8,564 nucleotides of DNA from an uncultured Rubrivivax sp. GTDB taxonomy: Bacteria; Pseudomonadota; Gammaproteobacteria; Burkholderiales; Burkholderiaceae_C. Numbering within the stretch: the stretch's first letter is position 1; each line of letters begins with the position of its first letter. Where the stretch lies: NCBI GenBank assembly GCA_937967345.1, contig CALBTN010000436.1:1-8564 (forward strand). The letters run 5' to 3'. The position numbers were made by a program, and so were the translations under genes. This document shows positions 5,591 through 8,564 of this stretch, one piece after another. The notes below the pieces were generated by a model. That model worked only from the letters and a program-made list of their open reading frames with translations, was not told the DNA's origin and did not search any database.

Positions 5591-6715
5591 TCAGGCTGCG
5601 GGATACAGCGCACCGAGCACACGCGGCCCGCGCGCCCCGGTGACCGCCGGCAGGTTGCCGGGAAGCCGAGCGACGAAGGCCTGCGCCAACCAGGCGAAAG
5701 CCAAGGCCTCCACCTGCAGCGGCGGTATGCCTGCCGCTTCAGTGCTGTGCACGCTCGCCGCCAGCAGATGCGCTGCCAGCCGGCGCATCAGCTCGGCATT
5801 GAACGCACCGCCGCCGCAGACCAGCAACTTCGCGGTATGCGGCGCCAGAGACTTCAGCGCATCGGTGGCACAGCGTGCGCTGAACTCAACCAGCGTGGCC
5901 TGCACATCCACCGCGGCGAGTGCAGCGCCGTAGCGCAGCGCGCGCTCGAGCCAAGCGGGATTGAACAGATCGCGGCCGGTGCTCTTCGGCGGCGGCCGCT
6001 GCACGAAGGGCTCGCTGAGCAGGTGTTGCAACAACGGCTCGTCGACCGTGCCACCGGCCGCCCACCGGCCGCCCGCATCGAAGGGCTTGTGCTGGTGTCG
6101 CTGGCACCACATGTCGAGCAGCACGTTGCCCGGGCCGCAGTCGAAACCCCGCACCGCGCCATCCGCGGCCAGGCAGGTCAGGTTGGCGATGCCGCCGAGG
6201 TTCAGCACCGCGATGTCCTTGCCGTGCTCGGCGAACAGCGCCGCATGCAGCGCCGGCACCAACGGCGCCCCCTGGCCGCCGGCCGCGACGTCGCGGCTGC
6301 GCAAGTCGCACACCACGTCGATGTCACACAGCTCGGCCAGCAGCGCACCGTTCATCAGCTGCAGCGAGTAGCCGGTGCCGTCGAACTCCTGCGGCCGATG
6401 GCGCACCGTCTGGCCGTGGGCGCCGATCGCGCGCACCTGTGATGCCGCCACGTTGCACTGGCGCAGCAAGCCGCTCACCACGCCGGCATAGGTGCGCATC
6501 AGCGCGTTTGCGGCGAGCGCACCGCGGTGCAGCTCATCTTGGCCGGATTCGTTCAGAGCCAGGAGCTCGGCACGCAGCGTATCGTCAAGCGGTGCATGGT
6601 GATGCGCCCGCAACCGCATGGCGTCGCGTCCGGTGTGCTGCGGCTCGAACTCAGCGAGTACGCCGTCCACGCCGTCCAGCGAGCTGCCGGACATCAGCCC
6701 GATGAACAGGCTCAT
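5591..6715 (-). CDS. anmK: Anhydro-N-acetylmuramic acid kinase AnmK
   Basis: This encodes 374 residues (E. coli AnmK is 369). The enzyme uses ATP to open the 1,6-anhydro ring of anhMurNAc and phosphorylate it to MurNAc-6-phosphate during cytosolic peptidoglycan recycling. The ATP-binding start is IGLMSGSSLDGVDGVL (5-20), where many homologues have GTS rather than GSS. RAIGAHGQTVRHRP (95-108), DLRSRDVAAGGQGAPLVP (137-154) and LNLGGIANLT (171-180) follow. FDCGPGN (191-197) carries the catalytic aspartate, D192, and PPKSTGRDLFN (242-252) and LLVCGGGAFN (297-306) complete the pattern. No upstream in-frame start is convincing; the purine-rich CAGGG directly abuts the ATG, an unusually close ribosome-binding site. 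The M23 peptidase gene ends 43 bases upstream on the same strand, so the two probably form an operon for wall turnover. Confidence 0.95.
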   Translation of the reverse strand: MSLFIGLMSGSSLDGVDGVLAEFEPQHTGRDAMRLRAHHHAPLDDTLRAELLALNESGQDELHRGALAANALMRTYAGVVSGLLRQCNVAASQVRAIGAHGQTVRHRPQEFDGTGYSLQLMNGALLAELCDIDVVCDLRSRDVAAGGQGAPLVPALHAALFAEHGKDIAVLNLGGIANLTCLAADGAVRGFDCGPGNVLLDMWCQRHQHKPFDAGGRWAAGGTVDEPLLQHLLSEPFVQRPPPKSTGRDLFNPAWLERALRYGAALAAVDVQATLVEFSARCATDALKSLAPHTAKLLVCGGGAFNAELMRRLAAHLLAASVHSTEAAGIPPLQVEALAFAWLAQAFVARLPGNLPAVTGARGPRVLGALYPAA

Positions 6716-6758
6716 CCCTGCGTGAAGCCGCTGCGCGCGCGAGCGAGCTGCGGCGGTG

Positions 6759-8132
6759 TCACTCCAGCGTGGATCGGCCCGCGGCCAAGGTGTGCGCCAG
6801 GTCGAGTTGCAGCTGCGCGCTGCGCGACAGCGCGGCAAAGCGCGCGCGCGACGCGCTGTCGACCCTGACCGGATCGGCGGCCTTGGCCAGGCCCAACGGA
6901 TCGACGTGACGCCCGTTGACCTGGAACTCGAAGTGCAGATGAGGACCGGTGGCCCAGCCCGTGGCGCCCACCGACCCAATGCGTTGCCCTTGCTCGATGG
7001 TCTGACCCTTGCGAACGTCGATACGGCTCAAGTGTGCATACAGCGTGCTTCGCTCGCCGCCATGCTGCACCTTGACGACGTTGCCGTAGCCGCTTTGCCA
7101 GCCTGCGAACTCGACCTCGCCGTCGGCCACCGAGCGCACCGGCGTGCCGTGCGGCGCGCCGTAGTCGACACCGCGGTGGGCGCGCAAGGTCTGCAGGATC
7201 GGGTGGACGCGCATCGCGAAGCCCGACGTGATGCGCGAGAACTCGAGCGGACTGGCGAGGAAGGTGCGGCGGCGGCTTTGGCCATCGAACCCGAAGTAGG
7301 CGCCGCGGCCGCTGGCGTCGGTGTACCAAAGCGCATGGTAGGCCTTGCCGCCGTTGACGAACTCGGCCGACAGCACGCGCCCGGTGGGCACGGCCCAGGT
7401 CACCGGCTCGCCATCGGCGGTCAAGGCTTCGTAGACCACGCTGAAGGTGTCGCCCTTGTGCAGCTCGCGGTGGAAGTCGATGTCGGCGGCGAAGATCTCG
7501 GCCAGTTGCGCTGCGACCGCGTCGGGAATGCGGGCTTCGTCGGTGGCGGCGAACAGCGTGGTGCCGATCGTGCCGCTGGCCAGACGCACTTGGGCCACCA
7601 GCGGCGCGACCTCGACCCGGCTGATCCAGCCCTCACCCTGGCGCGACAGGCTCAGGCGGGTGAACTGCGGCTCGCGCTTCACGTTGTCGGGTGCGGCGTA
7701 GCGGGCCACCAGCTCGAGCAGCGTGCCATTGCTTGCGGCGCGAGCCTGGACCATCTTGCCGGGCTGCCCGTCCCACAGCCGCTTGGCGCGCGGATCGGTG
7801 CGCAGGAACGCGGCCGCTTCAGCGTCGACCACGCCAAGCCGGCGCAGCATCTTGTCGGCGTTGTCGGTGGCGCGGGTCAGGTCGCTGCGCCACAGGTCGA
7901 GGTCGTGATCGGCGAGCGCATCGAGTTGATCGCGCATGCCTGGCGTGATGACCGGCTGCGTGATCAGCCGTTGTGGCTGGTCAGCCGGGTCTGGCAGCAA
8001 CGGCCCGACGCCGAAGGCCGCTGCGGCAAAGCCGCCCAGCAGCGCGACGAAGCCAAGGCTCAAGCGGCGGGAATGGCGCGACGCCCAGTCACGGCCACGC
8101 AGCAACACGGTAGGCAAGCGGTCCAGTGACAT
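6759..8132 (-). CDS. M23 family metallopeptidase, MepM-like peptidoglycan endopeptidase, membrane anchored
   Basis: This encodes 457 residues, close to E. coli MepM (440). Residues 1-22 are Arg-rich and 24-43 (LSLGFVALLGGFAAAAFGVG) form one membrane segment, so the rest should be periplasmic. Residues about 85-150 (NADKMLRRLGVVDAEAAAFL) resemble the LysM/OapA-like region of this family and about 155-295 the linker domain before the catalytic part. The LytM/M23 domain spans about 300-412: HRGVDYG with H319 and D323, YAHLSRI with H367, and GPHLHFEF with H398 and H400. All zinc and catalytic residues are present, so it should be active against peptide cross-links in the wall. I chose the ATG at 8132 because it precedes the basic-plus-hydrophobic anchor; an upstream ATG at 8240 would add 36 residues of doubtful sequence. 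The ribosome-binding site is weak. anmK follows 43 bases later. The exact bond cut is not shown by the sequence. Confidence 0.92.
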   Translation of the reverse strand: MSLDRLPTVLLRGRDWASRHSRRLSLGFVALLGGFAAAAFGVGPLLPDPADQPQRLITQPVITPGMRDQLDALADHDLDLWRSDLTRATDNADKMLRRLGVVDAEAAAFLRTDPRAKRLWDGQPGKMVQARAASNGTLLELVARYAAPDNVKREPQFTRLSLSRQGEGWISRVEVAPLVAQVRLASGTIGTTLFAATDEARIPDAVAAQLAEIFAADIDFHRELHKGDTFSVVYEALTADGEPVTWAVPTGRVLSAEFVNGGKAYHALWYTDASGRGAYFGFDGQSRRRTFLASPLEFSRITSGFAMRVHPILQTLRAHRGVDYGAPHGTPVRSVADGEVEFAGWQSGYGNVVKVQHGGERSTLYAHLSRIDVRKGQTIEQGQRIGSVGATGWATGPHLHFEFQVNGRHVDPLGLAKAADPVRVDSASRARFAALSRSAQLQLDLAHTLAAGRSTLE

Positions 8133-8360
8133 CGGCAGTCTGTCTTTCGGCGGGACAGAGCCCCAAGCGGTGCTCTGAAGGCAATCACGTCGACGGGCAA
8201 GCCCGACATCGCTACGAGCGGACTGCGGCAAACCCTGCAACTAGAATCACCGCCGGCCTGAGAACGCATCCCCCCATGAACAGGGGGGGGTCGAGCGCCG
8301 CGCGAGTATAGCAACTCACGCGCTGATCCGAACAACCGTAAGAGGATGTATCAACACGCC
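8133..8360. promoter_or_regulatory. Divergent intergenic region between the M23 gene and tyrS
   Basis: These 228 bases hold promoters for both genes, but none is clear. TAGAAT at 8242-8247 (+) is a good -10 match with no recognisable -35. TATAGC at 8307-8312 (+) is a second, weaker candidate. Two inverted repeats occur upstream of tyrS: C6 (8270-8275) facing G8 (8283-8290), and 8299-8307 facing 8314-8322 with one mismatch around ATAGCA. An 11-codon frame from the ATG at 8276 has no ribosome-binding site. Confidence 0.5.
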
Positions 8361-8564
8361 ATGCCCGGCACCCGCAATTCGATTGAACCCGTTGCCGGCG
8401 CAAGCGAGCGGGTGCGTGAAGCCATGGCGATCTCGCTGCGCGGCTGCGACGAGCTGTTGCCGCAGGCCGAATGGTTGAAGAAGCTGCAGCGCTCCGAGGC
8501 CACCGGCCAGCCGCTGCGCATCAAGCTGGGTCTGGACCCGACCGCCCCGGACATCCACATCGGC
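8361..8564 (+). CDS. tyrS: Tyrosyl-tRNA synthetase, N-terminal part, 3' end outside the window
   Basis: The frame gives 68 residues and is still open at the right edge. TyrRS, a class I synthetase, charges tRNA-Tyr with tyrosine. The visible sequence CDELLPQAEWLKKLQRSEAT followed by IKLGLDPTAPDIHIG is typical of the long-form bacterial TyrRS of Burkholderiales; the last three codons start the HIGH-type ATP-binding motif, whose final His lies outside. The start is not settled. ATG 8346 and ATG 8361 are in the same frame, and AGAGG (8341-8345) touches the first and lies 15 bases from the second, neither ideal. A third in-frame ATG at 8424 would remove part of the usual N terminus. I chose 8361. 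The gene diverges from the M23 peptidase gene. Confidence 0.93.
   Translation, partial: MPGTRNSIEPVAGASERVREAMAISLRGCDELLPQAEWLKKLQRSEATGQPLRIKLGLDPTAPDIHIG

Noticed and set aside
6716..6979. N-terminal extension of the anmK frame to 6979
   Set aside because: It overlaps the end of the M23 gene, is low-complexity Arg/Ser/Ala, and AnmK proteins begin at the MSLFIGLMSG-type start.
8276..8311. An 11-codon frame (MNRGGSSAARV) upstream of tyrS as a leader peptide
   Set aside because: It has no ribosome-binding site (C-run before the ATG), no Tyr codons and is formed largely by the G8 tract.
8060..8335. A 91-codon minus-strand frame overlapping the M23 gene start, with a GGGGGG run before an internal ATG
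   Set aside because: The G-run comes from the C6/G8 inverted repeat, the protein has no recognisable feature, and it overlaps the better supported M23 anchor.

Overview
This window is high-GC DNA from what looks like a betaproteobacterium of the order Burkholderiales (Rubrivivax/Leptothrix/Methylibium-like). That placement is an inference from three things: the strong GC bias in the third codon position, the protein sequences, and the gene order rplM-rpsI-erpA followed by convergent anmK, an M23 peptidase and divergent tyrS. Nearly all the sequence is explained by chromosomal housekeeping genes. I see no phage, insertion sequence, CRISPR array, toxin-antitoxin pair, tRNA or rRNA.

Layout. From 2 to 1090 (+) is the C-terminal part of htpG (Hsp90 chaperone), cut by the window edge. 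Facing it on the minus strand are three genes reading leftwards. These are a PatZ-like GNAT acetyltransferase (3904-3293), a membrane-anchored DUF2726 protein (3094-2318) and srkA, a stress-response protein kinase (2217-1177). A hairpin at 1099-1118 lies between the htpG and srkA ends. From 3905 to 4213 is a 309-base divergent regulatory region. It holds the probable rplM promoter and a roughly 180-base transcribed leader with a long imperfect hairpin. Then come rplM (L13) and rpsI (S9) as a two-gene operon, a hairpin terminator, and erpA, an A-type iron-sulfur carrier.

A perfect bidirectional terminator at 5550-5575 separates erpA from the convergent pair anmK (6715-5591) and an M23 peptidase gene (8132-6759). 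The 228-base region 8133-8360 separates this pair from the divergent start of tyrS, which is cut by the right edge.

Functionally the window covers protein folding and stress (HtpG, SrkA), translation (L13, S9, TyrRS), Fe-S cluster delivery (ErpA) and cell-wall turnover (M23 endopeptidase plus AnmK). The least understood items are the DUF2726 protein, the GNAT enzyme's substrate and the structured leaders upstream of rplM and tyrS. I found no convincing undescribed multi-gene system. The findings below are modest and mostly regulatory.
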